64,000 nt of DNA from assembly GCF_000420025.1 (NCBI RefSeq), contig NZ_ATUD01000001.1, forward strand, positions 558,001 to 622,000. The letters run 5' to 3'. Positions 39,717-48,421 of the stretch are shown one piece after another. The notes beneath the pieces are model-generated. The model was given only the letters and a program-made list of their open reading frames with translations. It was not told the DNA's origin and searched no databases. Position numbers and translations under genes: made by a program. Source of the DNA: Patulibacter americanus DSM 16676. Its GTDB lineage: Bacteria; Actinomycetota; Thermoleophilia; Solirubrobacterales; Solirubrobacteraceae. The first letter of the stretch is position 1. Each line of letters opens with the position of its first letter.

Positions 39717-41176
39717 CCGTCCCCCGCCCCGCCGCCCCCCTGTCCGACGCCGCCCTGCCCGGGCTGCCCAACGGGGTCCTCCGTCCGACGTACGACCGCG
39801 CTGATCTCGTGCCGGGGATCGTGCACGTCGGCGTGGGCAACTTCCACCGCTCCCACCTGGCCGTCCACATCGACGACCTGCTCGCCGCCGGCCACCGAGG
39901 CTGGGCGATCTGCGGCGTCGGCCTGCGCCCGTACGACCGGCTCGTCCACGATGCGCTCGCGAGCCAGGACGGGCTGTACTCCGTGGTGACCCTGCGCCCC
40001 GACGGAGGACGCGACGTGCGCGTCGTGGGATCGATCGTCGAGCACCTCCTGGCGGAGGACGACCTCGAGGCCGTCCTGGACCGGATGGCCGCGCCGAGCA
40101 CCCGCATCCTCTCGCTGACGGTCACGGAGGGCGGCTACTACCAGCGGCCGGACCGCACCGTCGACCTGGACCACCCGGAGCTGCGGGCCGACGCGGCCAC
40201 GCCGGACGCCCCGCGCACGATCTTCGGCGTGCTCGTGGCGGCCCTCGCGCGCCGCCGCGAGCGCGGCCACGGCCCCGTGACCGTGATGTCGTGCGACAAC
40301 CTCCCCGGCAACGGCGCGGTGACCCGCGAGGGCGTGATCGGGCTCGCCGGGCGCGTCGACCCCGCGCTGGCGGCCTGGATCGCCGAGCACGCGTCGTTCC
40401 CGTCCGCCATGGTCGACCGCATCACCCCGGCGACGACCGACGCGCTGCGCGCGTGGCTCCGCGACGACGCCGGCGTCGTAGACGCCTGGCCGGTGCCGGC
40501 CGAACCGTTCACGCAGTGGGTGCTCGAGGACGACTTCGCCGCCGGTCGGCCGCCCTTCGAGGCCTCCGGCGCCCAGCTCGTCGCCGACGTGGCCCCGTAC
40601 GAGCTCCGGAAGCTGCGGCTGCTCAACGGCGGCCATCAGGCGGTCGCCCACGTCGGGCGGCTGGTCGGCCACGACGTCGTGCGCGAGGCGCTCGCCGACC
40701 CGGACGTCCGCCGCTTCGTGACGCGGTACCTGCAGGACGAGGCGCGCACCACCCTGCCGCCCGCGCCCGGCATGGACCCCGGCGCCTACGTCGACACGCT
40801 CGTCGACCGGTTCGCGAACCCGTACGTCGCCGACACCCTGTCGCGCCTGGCCACGGACGCCTCGGCGCGGCTGCCGCAGTTCGTCGTCCCCGTGGTGCGG
40901 GCGCGTCGGGCGGCGGGCGACCGGGCGCCCCTCGCCCTCGCGGTCGTCGCCGCCTGGGAGGCCGGCCTGGTGGCCGGCGGTCAGGACGGCTCGCCGCCCG
41001 AGGTCCCCGACGCCGCGATCGGCGCCGGCCCCTGGGACGCCGGGCGCGCCGCGGCGCTCGTCCGCGACGTCCTCGGCGACCTCGCCGACGACGCGGTCGT
41101 GCAGGCGGACCTCGCCTGGGCCCGCGCCGCCGTCCGCGGGGGCGCGGGCGGACTCGCGGCCGCCCCGCGCGACTGA
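39713..41176 (+). CDS. Mannitol dehydrogenase-family polyol dehydrogenase
   Basis: A 487-residue long-chain polyol dehydrogenase, which oxidises mannitol, arabitol or a similar sugar alcohol with NAD(P). Visible motifs are GIVHVGVGNFHRSHLA near residues 35-50 (nucleotide-binding entry), SLTVTEGGYY, VMSCDNLPGNG, SFPSAMVDRITPATT, VLEDDF and the catalytic-helix segment LRKLRLLNGGHQAV with the catalytic lysine. Length is normal. It starts with GTG at 39713, overlapping the stop of the regulator remnant, which implies the regulator once governed this gene. It ends before a strong hairpin. Confidence 0.92.
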   Translation: MTVPRPAAPLSDAALPGLPNGVLRPTYDRADLVPGIVHVGVGNFHRSHLAVHIDDLLAAGHRGWAICGVGLRPYDRLVHDALASQDGLYSVVTLRPDGGRDVRVVGSIVEHLLAEDDLEAVLDRMAAPSTRILSLTVTEGGYYQRPDRTVDLDHPELRADAATPDAPRTIFGVLVAALARRRERGHGPVTVMSCDNLPGNGAVTREGVIGLAGRVDPALAAWIAEHASFPSAMVDRITPATTDALRAWLRDDAGVVDAWPVPAEPFTQWVLEDDFAAGRPPFEASGAQLVADVAPYELRKLRLLNGGHQAVAHVGRLVGHDVVREALADPDVRRFVTRYLQDEARTTLPPAPGMDPGAYVDTLVDRFANPYVADTLSRLATDASARLPQFVVPVVRARRAAGDRAPLALAVVAAWEAGLVAGGQDGSPPEVPDAAIGAGPWDAGRAAALVRDVLGDLADDAVVQADLAWARAAVRGGAGGLAAAPRD

Positions 41177-41269
41177 GCGCAGGGTGACCCGGTCACAGTG
41201 CCGCGGCCCTCCGGCATCTGACCACGCGAGCCCGCCCCCGCCCATGCAGGATCCCCACGACGTTCGCCT

Positions 41270-41298
41270 CCGGGGATGGAGGCTTCCTCCACCCCCGG
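41270..41298. terminator. Bidirectional hairpin terminator
   Basis: CCGGGGATGGAGG (41270-41282) pairs with CCTCCACCCCCGG (41286-41298): 13 positions with one mismatch, loop CTT. It lies between the converging polyol dehydrogenase and HMG-CoA reductase genes. Confidence 0.75.
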
Positions 41299-41316
41299 CC
41301 CGCGGCGACCCACCCC

Positions 41317-42492
41317 CTACCGGTTGCGCCCCAGCTGATCGTGCGCCGACACCCACTCGCCGGCCGAGATCGCCGAGCCCAGCGAGATCTCGCCGCAGAG
41401 CACCGTCGCGGCGACGATCTCGGCGAACTTGCCGACCTTGCCCGCGCCGGAGCAGCCCATCACGTCGAGGCACTCCTTCTGCGTGGGCAGGCCGGTGCCG
41501 CCCCCGTAGGTCGCAACGATCAGCGACGGGATGGTGATGGAGTAGTAGTAGTCACCGTTCTCCCGCAGCTCTGCGTAGACGAGGGCGGTCGAGGACTCCG
41601 ACACGTTCGCGACGTCCTGGCCGCACGCGATGAAGATCGCCGTGATGCCGTTGGCGGAGTGCGAGCCGTTGTTGTTCGCGCCCGACATCAGGCCGCCGAA
41701 CGTCGCGATCTGACGGGCGCGGTACATCCGCTCCGTGCGGGCGCGGGTCACGCGCTCCATCAGCTCGGCGGGGATCGTCGCCTCGGCCACCACGCGCTTG
41801 CCGCGGGTCTTGAGCACGTTGATCTGCGACGCCTTCTTGTCCGTCGCGAAGTTCGACTCGAGGAAGTGGTCGCGGATCTCGGGCCGCTGCTCCAGGATCC
41901 AGCGGCACGCGGCCTCGGTCGCCTTGCCCGTCAGGTTCTGGCCGGCGGCGTCGCCCGTCGTGTAGTCGAAGCGGCAGAAGAGGATCGGGCCCGCCTGGTA
42001 CTGCTCGATCTCGATCAGCTTGCCGCTGCGCGTGGTCGACTCGGCGACGTCGCGGATCTCGTCGTGGTGCTCGCGGATCCACGCGCCGAGCTCGCGGGCG
42101 CCGCGGGCGTCGTCGAAGACGAAGGACGGGGCACGCTGCATCCGGTCGTCCGTGATCGTCGTGGTGACGCCGCCGGCCTCGTGGAGGATCCGCATGCCGC
42201 GCGAGTAGCTCGCGACGAGCGTGCCCTCCGTCGTCGCCATCGGCACGTAGAAGTCGCCCTGGGCGTGCTCGCCGTTGACCTTCAGCGGCCCGGCCAGCCC
42301 GATCGGCACCTGCGCCACCCCGATCGGCGACTCGACGTTGCCGGGCAGCACCGACGGGTCGATCGACCCCGATGCGACGTGCTCCAGCGACGACTCCGTG
42401 TGCTCGCGGAGGAACGCCAGGCGGGCGTCGACGGCGGCGGGGCCGTAGTCGTTCTCGCGGTCGCGGGGGACGGGGACGCGGTCTTCGCTCAC
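41317..42492 (-). CDS. 3-hydroxy-3-methylglutaryl-CoA reductase (class I-like)
   Basis: A 391-residue HMG-CoA reductase, the mevalonate-forming NADPH enzyme of isoprenoid synthesis. It has NVESPIGVAQVPIGLAGPL (52-70), catalytic Glu89 in ATTEGTLVASYSRG, the catalytic Lys in ATDKKASQIN (217-225), Asp292 in GQDVAN, and GGGTGLPTQ (330-338); the C-terminal His384 is in VSAHDQLGRN. The GTG start at 42492 has an AGGAG ribosome site 9 bases upstream. Most actinobacteria use the MEP pathway, so a stand-alone reductase without adjacent mevalonate genes is unusual. It is divergent from an LLM oxidoreductase. Confidence 0.9.
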   Translation of the reverse strand: MSEDRVPVPRDRENDYGPAAVDARLAFLREHTESSLEHVASGSIDPSVLPGNVESPIGVAQVPIGLAGPLKVNGEHAQGDFYVPMATTEGTLVASYSRGMRILHEAGGVTTTITDDRMQRAPSFVFDDARGARELGAWIREHHDEIRDVAESTTRSGKLIEIEQYQAGPILFCRFDYTTGDAAGQNLTGKATEAACRWILEQRPEIRDHFLESNFATDKKASQINVLKTRGKRVVAEATIPAELMERVTRARTERMYRARQIATFGGLMSGANNNGSHSANGITAIFIACGQDVANVSESSTALVYAELRENGDYYYSITIPSLIVATYGGGTGLPTQKECLDVMGCSGAGKVGKFAEIVAATVLCGEISLGSAISAGEWVSAHDQLGRNR

Positions 42493-42700
42493 GGGGTGCA
42501 GCTCCTGTCTCGGGCGCCTCGGGCGGGCGCGTCGGCGCTCGTAACATGTCACATATGGCGCACACGTGGGGAGCATGCGCCCGCCGGCCCGCACGTCCCG
42601 GCCGTCCGCGCGGACGGCAGCTGCGCATCGTCGCGGTCGCCCGTTCCCCCGCCCTGCGCCCCGGGTACCGGCACGCCCGATCGCCACCGAGAGGACGCGC

Positions 42701-43687
42701 ATGTCGAGCACCCAGTACTGGTTTGCCGGATCGACCGAGGAGTTCACGCCCCCGCAGCTCGTGGAGCAGGCGAAGGCGGCCGAGCAGGCGGGGTTCGACG
42801 CCCTCGGGGTTTCCGACCACTTCGCGCCGTGGTTCCCGGGCGGGCAGGGCTCGCAGGCGTGGATCACGCTCACGGCGATCGGTGCCGCCACGAAGCTCCC
42901 GCTCGCCACGGGCGTGACGCCGGTCGTCCACCACTACCACCCGGGCGTGGTCGCGCAGGCGTTCGCGGCGCTCGAGTCCCTGTACCCCGGCCGCGTCACG
43001 CTCGGCGTGGGCTCGGGCGAGGCGCTGAACGAGACGCCCCTCGGCCTGGACTGGCCGTCGCTGAAGGAGCAGCAGGCGCGATTCGACGCCGGCCTCGAGG
43101 CCATCAACCGCCTGTGGGACGGCGAGACCGTGACGATGGACGCCGGCTGGTTCGCGCTGAAGGAGGCGAAGCTCTGGACGCTCCCGGAGAACCGCCCGCG
43201 GATGATCGTCTCCGCCTTCGGCCCCAAGGCCGCGAAGATCGCCGCCGAGCGCGGCGACGGCCTGTGGACGCTGGGCGACCCCGAGTCGGCCCCGCCCGTC
43301 GTCGACGCCTACAAGGCCGCGTGCTCCGACCTGGGCAAGGAGCCGGGCACGATCATCATGCAGAGCGGCATCTCGTGGGCCAAGACGCAGGACGAGGTCC
43401 TCCGCGGCGCCCGCAAGTGGAAGCCGACGCAGCTGCCCGAGCTGTACACGAAGGACATCGCCGACCAGGTCGACATGCAGCAGCGCGCCGACGCCCAGAT
43501 GTCGGACGAAGAGTTCGCCCACGAGGGCTTCATCGCGTCGGCCGACCCGGACGAGCACGTCGAGCGCGTGCGCGAGATCGCCGACCTGGGCGCCGACGCG
43601 GTCTGCCTGCAGCTCATCGGCTCGGCCGACCCGATGGGCACGATCCGCACCTACGGCGAGAGCGTGCTGCCGAAGCTGCGGAGCTAG
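42701..43687 (+). CDS. LLM-class F420-dependent oxidoreductase (FGD-like)
   Basis: A 328-residue enzyme of the F420-dependent glucose-6-phosphate dehydrogenase-like LLM group. It has QAGFDALGVSDHFAPWFPGG (residues about 28-47), TGVTPVVHHYHPGVVAQAFA, GRVTLGVGSGEALNE, and the PRMIVSAFGPKAAKIAAERGDG block. A GAGAGGA ribosome site precedes the ATG. The substrate may be a sugar phosphate or another alcohol; the FGD-specific pairing is not proven. The stop codon overlaps the patatin gene's stop by 4 bases (CTAG), the two genes being convergent. Confidence 0.87.
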   Translation: MSSTQYWFAGSTEEFTPPQLVEQAKAAEQAGFDALGVSDHFAPWFPGGQGSQAWITLTAIGAATKLPLATGVTPVVHHYHPGVVAQAFAALESLYPGRVTLGVGSGEALNETPLGLDWPSLKEQQARFDAGLEAINRLWDGETVTMDAGWFALKEAKLWTLPENRPRMIVSAFGPKAAKIAAERGDGLWTLGDPESAPPVVDAYKAACSDLGKEPGTIIMQSGISWAKTQDEVLRGARKWKPTQLPELYTKDIADQVDMQQRADAQMSDEEFAHEGFIASADPDEHVERVREIADLGADAVCLQLIGSADPMGTIRTYGESVLPKLRS

Positions 43688-45036
43688 GCCGCCTCGACCG
43701 GATCGCGGGGCGGGGCCGCGTTCGCCCCCGCGTCGTCCTCGCCCTGCGCCGCCGGCATCCGGCCCGTGTCGAAGTCGAAGTCGTGGCCGGCCTCGGAGCA
43801 CCAGAAGTCCGGGTGCCGGTCGAGCCAGTCGTGGGCGTCGCGCTTGCCGGCCTCGATGAGGAGGTCGAAGTACAGGTCGTCGAAGAGCAGGAAGGACAGC
43901 AGCTCGCCGCGGGCCTTCGTGCGGCCGTTGCCCAGCAGGCGCGAGAAGAGCGGCAGGTCCGGGTTGAGCAGGCCGCGCCAGCCGGCGTAGCGGCGGTCGA
44001 AGACGTCGTCGGCCAGCTCGCCCAGCTCGCCGCGGTGGCGGGGCGAGACCAGGGCGTACTCGATCTTCCGGTAGGCGGGCTTGCCGCGGTCGGAGCGGAA
44101 CCGGCGCGACGCCTTCGCGGCCTTCGAGCGCGGCGAGGCGAGCATCTCGTTCAGCGTCACCATCTGGTGCAGATCGTCGTTGACCTGGTCGACCAGCAGG
44201 CCGTCGACGATGTTCGAGATCACGTCGGCGATCCGTGGCACGAGCGGCTTGCCCGTCATCTCGCGCGGGGCCCGCTCGCCCAGCGGCTCGAAGCCGATGA
44301 CGATCACCTTGTCGGCCCCGAGCGCGAGCGCGGGGGCGATCGGGGTGTTCAACCGGGTGGCGCCGTCGACGTAGTAGTCGGACTCCTCGTCGGGATGGTC
44401 GACGCGGACGGGCGCGAACAGCAGCGGGATCGCCGCCGAGGCGCGCACGTGCTGCGCCTCGAGCTCCTCGACCGGCACGTACCGCAGGTCGGCGGTGCGC
44501 CGCGACTCGGGGACGGCGGCCGTCCCCTGCACCCAGGCGACGGGGCCGCTGCGTGAGAGCGAGGTGGCGACGAGGCAGACCGCGTCGTACGTGCCGTCGC
44601 GCCCGTTCTTGGCGAGGCCCTCCCAGTCGACGATCTTGTCGAGCGTCTTGCGCAGCGGTGTGGGGTCCATCAGGCCGGCGAGCCGGACGCCCGGAACCTC
44701 GAGCATGTCGCCGACGAGCCGGAAGAGCGTCCGCGGCAGGCCGGGGCCGACGACGCTGCGGATGATGTCCTTGCGGGACAGCGCGCGCCAGTGCTCGAGA
44801 CCGCGCTGCACCTGGTCGTGGACGGGCAGGTGCGCGACGGAGCCGAGGTAGGCGGCGTTGATCGCGCCGACGGAGGTGCCGCAAAAGATCGTCGGCTTCT
44901 CGCCGCGACGCTCGAGCTCGGGCAGCAGGACCGAGAGCGCCCCCACCTCGTACGCCCCTCGCGCGCCGCCTCCGGGGAGCACGATCGCGATGCGGTTCTC
45001 GGGCGGGTCCCCGGCGGTTCGGTCCTGGGGACGCAT
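43684..45036 (-). CDS. Patatin-like phospholipase
   Basis: A 450-residue lipolytic enzyme. The patatin domain has the oxyanion loop LPGGGARGAYEVGAL (20-34), the nucleophile elbow CGTSVGAIN (52-60, Ser55) and the D-G-A dyad aspartate in YYVDGATRLNTP, separated as in other RssA-type proteins. The extra C-terminal 150 residues include FDRRYAGWRGLLNPDLPLFSR, with no other domain recognised. It hydrolyses phospholipid or neutral-lipid acyl esters at the membrane. It converges with the F420-type gene so closely that they share a CTAG. Confidence 0.9.
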   Translation of the reverse strand: MRPQDRTAGDPPENRIAIVLPGGGARGAYEVGALSVLLPELERRGEKPTIFCGTSVGAINAAYLGSVAHLPVHDQVQRGLEHWRALSRKDIIRSVVGPGLPRTLFRLVGDMLEVPGVRLAGLMDPTPLRKTLDKIVDWEGLAKNGRDGTYDAVCLVATSLSRSGPVAWVQGTAAVPESRRTADLRYVPVEELEAQHVRASAAIPLLFAPVRVDHPDEESDYYVDGATRLNTPIAPALALGADKVIVIGFEPLGERAPREMTGKPLVPRIADVISNIVDGLLVDQVNDDLHQMVTLNEMLASPRSKAAKASRRFRSDRGKPAYRKIEYALVSPRHRGELGELADDVFDRRYAGWRGLLNPDLPLFSRLLGNGRTKARGELLSFLLFDDLYFDLLIEAGKRDAHDWLDRHPDFWCSEAGHDFDFDTGRMPAAQGEDDAGANAAPPRDPVEAA

Positions 45037-45120
45037 GAAGGGGGAAGTATGGCGGGCCGCGGCCGTCGCCCGCCTCAGGTGCGGACGAAACGCGACCCCG
45101 GGTAGGGCCGCGTCGGTGTC

Positions 45121-46263
45121 CTAGAAGTCGAAGTCCCGCGGGGGCTTCTGCTCGAACCAGAGCCGGTCGTGGTCCGGCGTCTCCTCGAGGAACTCGGGGG
45201 TCTGCGAGAGCGGATCGCTCGTGACCTCGCCCTGCGTGGCGTCGCCGTCGATGCGGCGGCGCGGCACGGCCGGCACGCTCGTCCGGTCCCCGGCCGGCGG
45301 CGCCGGGGGTACGGCCGGCGTAGGCGGCGCCTCGGGGGCCATGGCCGGCGGGGGCGGCGGCGTGGCGCTGCTGCCCGACGGGGCGGGCGGGGCCGGGGCG
45401 AAGCTCGGCGGCGGGGGCGGCGGCGTCAGGCCGGCCGGCGGGGGCGGCGGAACCGCGGCGCCGGCGGGCGGCGGCGGAGGCACGGCGGCGCCGGCCGGCG
45501 GGGGCGGCGGCACGTCGGACCCGGCGTCCCGGGGCGCAGCGGGCGGCGCGACGGGGCCGGCGCTCGGACGGAGATCCGAGGACGAGGCGGCGGACGGGGC
45601 CGGCGGCGCGACGGGCGTCGGGGGCGGCGGCGGGGTGGCCGCGGCGGGCGCGGGCGGCGCAGGGGCGACCGGCGTCGGCGCGGGCGGCGCGTCGCTCGAC
45701 GCGGCCGGCGAGACGGACGTCGGCGAGGCGGTCGGCCCGGTCGGAGCCGGCGGGGCGACGGGCGGCGGCGGGGGCACGGCGCCCGTGGGCGGCGCGGGCG
45801 GCGTGTCGCCCATGCGGGTCGCGCCGTGGTCGACGGGCGCGGCGCCGCCGTCGGTGAAGTCGAACTCCTCGTCGTCCTCGTCCTCGAAGAACGGCCCGCT
45901 GGGCGGCGGGGGCGGCGACGTCGTGTCGGCCGGCGGCGCGTAGATCTCGGTCGCCTGCTGGTCCGGGGCCTGCGCGGCGGGCTGCTCCGACGCGGGCGCG
46001 TAGTAGCCGGGCGGCGGCACGCTGCCCTCGTCGACGAACGGCGGCGGCGGGGCGGCCTGCTGGGCGAAGGCCGGGGGCGGCGGGACGTCGTTCTGCGCCG
46101 GGGCAGCATCGCCGCCCCAGTTCGGCTCGTCCTCGGCCTCCAGCTCGGCAGCCGTCACCGGGCCGAGCGCCTCCCGCTCGAGTCGAGAGACCTCCACGGG
46201 ATCAGACCCGTGGCGTCGCTTCAGCTCGAGGTGCTCGCGAATCGCGTCATCCAGCACGCCCAT
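45121..46263 (-). CDS. Proline-rich hypothetical protein
   Basis: A 380-residue protein. The first 50 residues form a short charged helical domain (MGVLDDAIREHLELKRRHGS, then VEVSRLEREALGP) that I recognise from other actinobacterial hypothetical proteins, followed by more than 250 residues of Pro/Ala/Gly low-complexity chain broken by an acidic patch (FFEDEDDEEFDFTDGG), and a C-terminal conserved tail (LSQTPEFLEETPDHDRLWFE). The disordered chain suggests a scaffold or surface-attached role, not catalysis. It starts 10 bases after the diguanylate cyclase stop, so they are probably co-transcribed. Cytoplasmic by lack of signal peptide. Confidence 0.7.
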   Translation of the reverse strand: MGVLDDAIREHLELKRRHGSDPVEVSRLEREALGPVTAAELEAEDEPNWGGDAAPAQNDVPPPPAFAQQAAPPPPFVDEGSVPPPGYYAPASEQPAAQAPDQQATEIYAPPADTTSPPPPPSGPFFEDEDDEEFDFTDGGAAPVDHGATRMGDTPPAPPTGAVPPPPPVAPPAPTGPTASPTSVSPAASSDAPPAPTPVAPAPPAPAAATPPPPPTPVAPPAPSAASSSDLRPSAGPVAPPAAPRDAGSDVPPPPPAGAAVPPPPPAGAAVPPPPPAGLTPPPPPPSFAPAPPAPSGSSATPPPPPAMAPEAPPTPAVPPAPPAGDRTSVPAVPRRRIDGDATQGEVTSDPLSQTPEFLEETPDHDRLWFEQKPPRDFDF

Positions 46264-46273
46264 CGCTCTGATC

Positions 46274-48139
46274 CTACCCGGGCTGGCCCGCAACGTCAGC
46301 GGTGACCGTTCTGTTGCGTCCGCCGCGCTTGGCCTGGTAGAGCGCGTCGTCCGCGGCGGCGATGAGTCGGGGCCCGTCGAGCTGGTCCCCCTCGAGTGTC
46401 GCGATGCCGACCGAGGTCGTGAAGCGGACGACGTCGTCCTCGGACACGGGGACGGCGAGATCGGCGACCGCCTCGCGCAGGCGCTCCGCGAGGATCGACG
46501 CGCCCTCCCCGTCCGTGCGCGGCAGGAGCACGGCGAACTCTTCGCCGCCCAGGCGCGCCGCGACGTCGTTGCCGCGGACCGCGTCGTGCAGCGTCTTCGC
46601 GGTCGCCTTGAGGACCTCGTCGCCGATGCCGTGCCCGTACTGGTCGTTCACGTTCTTGAAGCGGTCGAGGTCGAGCGCCAGCAGCGAGACGGGCCGGCCG
46701 TCGCGCCCCGCCTGGTCGACGGCCGCGGCGAGCAGCTCGTCGAAGCGGCGGCGGTTGGCGAGCCCGGTGAGCGGGTCCGTGTGTGCCTCGCGCTCGGCCT
46801 CCTCGTGGCGGCCGACGTTCTCGAGCGAGACGGCGGCCTGCCCGGAGAGGTAGCCCACGAGCTCGGCGTCCGCGCTCGTGAAGGGCACGTCCTTGCGCGC
46901 GACCACGACGGTGCCGATCAGGCGGGCGGAATCCATCGCCACCGCGACGGCGTGCTGGTCGCCGTCGGAGAGCAGGACCTCCTGGCCCTTCGCGGCGCGC
47001 TCGCCGGCGCGGCGCAGGAGCGCGTCGAAGTCGCCCGTCGCACCGGCCTCGGCGACCTCGCGACGGCCGTCGGCGATCACCACGGCGCGCGCGGCGTCGG
47101 CGCGGACGCCGTCGGCGGCGGCGCGGGCGACGATCTCGAGCAGGCCCTCGCGGTCGAGGTTGGCGGCGAACGTCTCGCCGATCCGGCGGATCGCGGAGCG
47201 CAGGCGGCCGCGCTCGCCCTCGAGCTCGTCCATCCGCCGCCGCAGCTGGCGGCTCATGGTGTTGAAGCCGTCCGCGAGCTGCGCGAACTCGTCGTCGCCC
47301 CCGCCCCCGGGGATCTCGTGGTCGAAGTCGCCGCGACCCAGCCGGCGCGAGCCCTCGAGCAGGATGCCGACCTGACGCTGCAGCGACCGGGAGACCATGA
47401 GCGCGCCGGCGCCGGCGAGCACGAGGAAGACGAGCAGCGTGCCGACGAGCGCCAGCCGCTCCGTCGTCGACGCCCGGCTCTCCGACCCGCGCGCGAGCAG
47501 GACGATGTCGGTGGGTTGGTCGCCGAACCCGTTCTCGCGCAGCGTCACGGCCGTCCACGCGCCGTCGTCGACGGCCCGCACGCGGCCGGGCGGCGGGATC
47601 TCGGTCGCCGCGTCCTGCGTGCCGCCGATGACGCGGTCGGAGCGCGCGTCGCGGACCTGGACGGTGCGGCCCGTCAGGCGCCGGAACCGCGTGGCCAGCG
47701 CCTTCGGCCCGACGACCGACGTCTCGAGCGTCGCCAGCGGCTGCCGGTCGCTCGTGACGAGGTCATTGCGCTGGGGGAGCACCGCCGAGGGGCTGCCGAC
47801 GTCGACGGTGCCGCCGGCGCGCAGCGTGAGTCGGATCCGCCGGGCGCTCGTGGCGGGCGAGACGAGCTGCCGGGCCCGACGCTCGACGCGGTCGGCGTCG
47901 CCGGCCCGCATCGCCGCGGCCAGGCGCCGGTCGGTGGCGATGGTGCGGGAGACGCCGTCGGCGTCGTCGCGCAGGTCGTCCGCCACGCGCGAGACGGCGC
48001 GGGCCTCGGAGGCGAGCGCGGCCTCGACCCGGCCCTGCGCCGCACCGTCGATGGTGCGCAGCAGCACCACGCCGACGGCGAAGAGCGGTGCCACGACGAG
48101 CAGCACGAAGAAGAGGTTGAGGCGGGCCCGAAAACTCAC
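46274..48139 (-). CDS. Diguanylate cyclase with HAMP, GAF and GGDEF domains
   Basis: A 621-residue membrane-bound signalling protein. Two transmembrane segments (about 6-28 and 228-250) flank an extracytoplasmic sensor of about 200 residues, then a HAMP linker (SRSLQRQVGILLEGSRRLGRG), a GAF-like domain and a C-terminal GGDEF cyclase. The active site reads ARLGGEEFAVLL, intact for c-di-GMP synthesis, and an R-G-N-D five residues ahead matches the inhibitory RxxD I-site, so product feedback is expected. The GTG at 48139 gives the signal-anchor start VSFRARLNLFFVLL. The adjacent proline-rich gene follows by 10 bases. Confidence 0.9.
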   Translation of the reverse strand: MSFRARLNLFFVLLVVAPLFAVGVVLLRTIDGAAQGRVEAALASEARAVSRVADDLRDDADGVSRTIATDRRLAAAMRAGDADRVERRARQLVSPATSARRIRLTLRAGGTVDVGSPSAVLPQRNDLVTSDRQPLATLETSVVGPKALATRFRRLTGRTVQVRDARSDRVIGGTQDAATEIPPPGRVRAVDDGAWTAVTLRENGFGDQPTDIVLLARGSESRASTTERLALVGTLLVFLVLAGAGALMVSRSLQRQVGILLEGSRRLGRGDFDHEIPGGGGDDEFAQLADGFNTMSRQLRRRMDELEGERGRLRSAIRRIGETFAANLDREGLLEIVARAAADGVRADAARAVVIADGRREVAEAGATGDFDALLRRAGERAAKGQEVLLSDGDQHAVAVAMDSARLIGTVVVARKDVPFTSADAELVGYLSGQAAVSLENVGRHEEAEREAHTDPLTGLANRRRFDELLAAAVDQAGRDGRPVSLLALDLDRFKNVNDQYGHGIGDEVLKATAKTLHDAVRGNDVAARLGGEEFAVLLPRTDGEGASILAERLREAVADLAVPVSEDDVVRFTTSVGIATLEGDQLDGPRLIAAADDALYQAKRGGRNRTVTADVAGQPG

Positions 48140-48265
48140 GGAAGAGGGGCAGCCTAGCCCCCGCAGGGGCCGGATCCCGTCCCCTTGGACGCATGCGCGG
48201 ACGGTGGATACCGGCCGTCCGGCAGGGGTAGGTGGGCCTCGAGGCACGACCCAGATCGTCCTCGC

Positions 48266-48271
48266 TACACT
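48266..48271 (+). promoter_or_regulatory. -10-like element of the tRNA gene
   Basis: TACACT ends 10 bases upstream of the mature tRNA start. No convincing -35 box is seen 17-18 bases further up, so only the -10 is proposed. Confidence 0.35.
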
Positions 48272-48281
48272 TCGAAGTCCT

Positions 48282-48354
48282 GGGGCTATAGCTCAGCTGG
48301 AAGAGTGCCTGGATCGCACCCAGGAGGTCGTCGGTTCGAGCCCGACTAGCTCCA
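48282..48354 (+). tRNA. tRNA-Ala (CGC)
   Basis: All four stems fold: acceptor GGGGCTA/TAGCTCC (with one G-T pair), D-arm GCTC/GAGT, anticodon stem CCTGG/CCAGG around loop ATCGCAC, and T-arm GTCGG/CCGAC around TTCGAGC. The anticodon CGC reads the Ala codon GCG, the most used in such GC-rich genes. The 3' CCA is not fully encoded: the sequence after the discriminator A is CCT. Confidence 0.95.
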
Positions 48355-48421
48355 CCTAGGACGCAGGACCGGAACCCCCGCCGCCGCGGGGGTTCCGTCG
48401 TTCCCGGACGGAGCCGATACC

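Noticed and set aside
45169..46305. A plus-strand Gly/Arg-rich frame across the proline-rich gene
   Set aside because: It is the complement of the Pro/Ala low-complexity region (GGC/CCG-type codons) and has no domain; the minus-strand frame has conserved ends and a coupled neighbour.
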